Assembly: GCA_963725145.1 (NCBI GenBank)
Contig: CAVRXL010000013.1
Location: 992,001-1,056,000 of the forward strand
Reading direction: 5' to 3'
DNA: 64,000 bases
From: DATAEE01 sp963725145
GTDB lineage: Bacteria; Acidobacteriota; Vicinamibacteria; Vicinamibacterales; 2-12-FULL-66-21
Part shown: positions 62,419 to 64,000 of the stretch, piece after piece
Layout: every line of letters begins with the position of its first letter
How positions within the stretch are numbered: position 1 is the first letter of the stretch
Notes under the pieces: generated by a model
What the model was told of the DNA's origin: nothing
Database searches by the model: none
Seen by the model: only the letters and a program-made list of their open reading frames with translations
Program-made: the position numbers and the translations under genes

Positions 62419-64000
62419 ATGGCCGTCAGCATCCGCCCCAACGGAGCCTTGGCCAGCGCGTCGATCCTGCTGATGACGGCGACGGTCTGGGCATCCAGAA
62501 TCCAGCCGGCCCAGCCGGTCCAGCCGCCCGCGCCGCAGGTGACCACCCGCGAGGTCGAGCTCTTCGAGTCGCGGATCCGTCCGCTCCTCATCGACAACTG
62601 TTTCTCCTGCCACACCGACGACGAGAAGGGCGGCCTGCGGCTCGATTCACGCGACCGGATGCTGAAGGGTGGCGAGAGCGGTCCGGCCATCGTGCCGGGC
62701 GATCCGGAGTCGAGCCTGTTGATCAAGGCGGTTCGTCACGCGCCCGGCGTCGCGAAGATGCCGCGGAACGAGCCGAAGCTCTCCGACGCGCAGATCGCGG
62801 GGCTCGTCGAGTGGATCAAGGCTGGCGCGCCCTGGCCTGCGGCGGCCGTCGTGACCACTCCCGCGGCGACGAAGGCCGATGCCGGGAACGCCGGCATCAC
62901 CGCCGAACATCGCGCGTTCTGGTCGTTCCAGCCGCTCGGACGGCCGGCGGTTCCGACCGTGACGACCGCGGGCTGGGCCAGGACCGACATCGATCGCTTC
63001 ATCCTCGCGCGGCTCGAAAAAGAGGGACTGACGCCGGTCAAGGCGGCCGACAAGCACACGCTCATCCGCAGGGCGACGCTCGACCTGACGGGCCTGCCGC
63101 CGACATTCGAGGAGGTCGACGCGTTCGAGAAGGACGCGTCGCCGGAGGCGTTCGCCAAAGTGGTCGATCGCCTGCTGGCCTCGCCGCGATACGGCGAAGC
63201 GTGGGGCCGGATGTGGCTCGACGTCGCGCGCTATGGCGAAGACGACCCGCGCAGCCTCGACCCCAAGGGGCGCGGCTACGCGCCGTACCCGAACGCCTAC
63301 CTGTATCGGGACTGGGTCATCAAGGCGTTCAACGACGATCTGCCGTACGACCAGTTCGTCAAGGCGCAGATTGCTGGGGATCTGCTCGACGAGCGCTCGC
63401 TCGCGCGCACGCTGCCGGCGCTCGGCTTCCTCGGGCTCGGCCCGTGGTACTACGACAACGGCGCGGTCGAGATCACCCGGGCCGACGAACGCCACGACCG
63501 CGTGGACGTCGTCACGCGTGGGTTCCTCGGCCTGACCGTCGCCTGCGCGCGCTGTCACGATCACAAGTACGACCCGATCCTCGCGAAGGATTACTACGCG
63601 ATCGCGGGTGTATTCGTGAACTCGGACTACCACGAATACCCGCTCGCGCCGAAGTCGATCGTGGAGGAGTACAAGGCGCAGGAAAAGAAGATCGAGCAGA
63701 AGGAAAAGCTGCTCGCGAAGTTCATGCAGACCGAGAGCCGGCAGCTGGCGGAGACGCTCGCGTTCAGCGCGTCGAGGTACATGCAGTCCGCATGGAAGGT
63801 GACCGGCGAGCCGAAGAAGGACACGGCGCGCGTCGCCAACGAAGACAAGCTGGATTTCGAGCTGTTCGAGCGCTGGATCAGGTTTCTCGCGAAGCCGCCG
63901 AAGTTCTATCCCTACCTGAAAGACTGGCAGGCAATGATCAAGGAGGGGGGGACCGCCGCAGAAGCGAAGAAGCTCGGAGACGAGTTCCAGAAGCTGCTCC
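62419..64000 (+). CDS. PSCyt1/DUF1549 cytochrome-type protein (partial, runs off the end)
   Basis: At least 527 residues; the gene continues past the window. Signal peptide, then a PSCyt1-type haem domain with CFSCH (about residue 59) and GPAIVPGDPESSLL, then a DUF1549 (PSCyt2) domain from about 195 with DIDRFILARLEKEGL, LDLTGLPPT, ASPRYGEAWGRMWLDVARYGED and a second haem-type motif CARCH. Such proteins are abundant in Planctomycetes and Acidobacteriota, usually paired with a DUF1501 protein, and are linked to polysaccharide breakdown. ATG 62419 gives the signal peptide. Confidence 0.88.
   Translation, partial: MAVSIRPNGALASASILLMTATVWASRIQPAQPVQPPAPQVTTREVELFESRIRPLLIDNCFSCHTDDEKGGLRLDSRDRMLKGGESGPAIVPGDPESSLLIKAVRHAPGVAKMPRNEPKLSDAQIAGLVEWIKAGAPWPAAAVVTTPAATKADAGNAGITAEHRAFWSFQPLGRPAVPTVTTAGWARTDIDRFILARLEKEGLTPVKAADKHTLIRRATLDLTGLPPTFEEVDAFEKDASPEAFAKVVDRLLASPRYGEAWGRMWLDVARYGEDDPRSLDPKGRGYAPYPNAYLYRDWVIKAFNDDLPYDQFVKAQIAGDLLDERSLARTLPALGFLGLGPWYYDNGAVEITRADERHDRVDVVTRGFLGLTVACARCHDHKYDPILAKDYYAIAGVFVNSDYHEYPLAPKSIVEEYKAQEKKIEQKEKLLAKFMQTESRQLAETLAFSASRYMQSAWKVTGEPKKDTARVANEDKLDFELFERWIRFLAKPPKFYPYLKDWQAMIKEGGTAAEAKKLGDEFQKLL

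Overview
The window is dense, GC-rich bacterial DNA with about 53 protein genes. No rRNA, tRNA, CRISPR array or insertion sequence was recognised. A TonB-dependent receptor with a carboxypeptidase-like domain, planctomycete/acidobacterial-type cytochrome (PSCyt1/DUF1549) protein, several DUF3300/DUF2950/DUF4136 envelope proteins and the general codon use suggest Acidobacteriota, perhaps Vicinamibacteria. That placement is inference.

Layout. 0.2-3.5 kb: TonB receptor and BASS-family transporter. 3.5-8.5 kb: secreted repeat protein, STAS protein, DUF4136 operon. 8.5-12.5 kb: two PAS-GAF-sigma54 activators. 12.7-16 kb: DUF3302/HlyD/NodT export set. 16-20.9 kb (minus): monooxygenase-like, PPK2, DUF3300, DUF2950, MscS operon. 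21-23.6 kb (minus): third sigma54 activator behind a secreted protein. 23.9-32.3 kb: complete F-type ATP synthase operon continuing into a SulP transporter. 32.3-34.2 kb (minus): secreted protein and porin. 34.4-46.7 kb: outer-membrane proteins, exported amidohydrolase, glutaminase, asparaginase, and AspT-AspD-AspT. 46.7-55.3 kb (minus): MFS carrier, Ptb, AckA, PflB, PflA, K+ channel, Ca2+/H+ antiporter. 55.6-64 kb: S1-domain protein, arylsulfatase, tandem methyltransferase-like lipoprotein, beta-propeller, cytochrome protein.

Main discovery. Six intergenic regions carry a 35-bp element: two palindromes of the form CTCCG-N6-CGGAG, 19 bp apart, the second usually with GAAT at the start of its spacer. 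Next to these lie nine matches to the -24/-12 promoter (TGGCAC-N6-TGCT type), 42-98 bp away. The three activators encoded here have nearly identical Fis-type helix-turn-helix ends, so they probably bind this element. The promoters lead into the ATP synthase operon, the amide/aspartate decarboxylation operon, the pyruvate formate-lyase/acetate kinase operon, the polyphosphate kinase operon, the export operon, several secreted-protein operons and the third activator itself.

How it may work together (inference). Exported glutaminase and asparaginase release glutamate and aspartate; AspT exchanges aspartate for alanine while AspD decarboxylates it, consuming a proton and building proton-motive force; the co-regulated ATP synthase uses it; Pfl-Ptb-Ack makes ATP from pyruvate; PPK2 recovers nucleotides from polyphosphate; MscS, K+ channel and Ca2+/H+ antiporter manage ions. 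This looks like a sigma54 enhancer-controlled energy-limitation regulon that I do not recognise as described.

Sequence quality caution: six reading-frame breaks in five genes (five extra bases, one missing base) may be real lesions or assembly errors.
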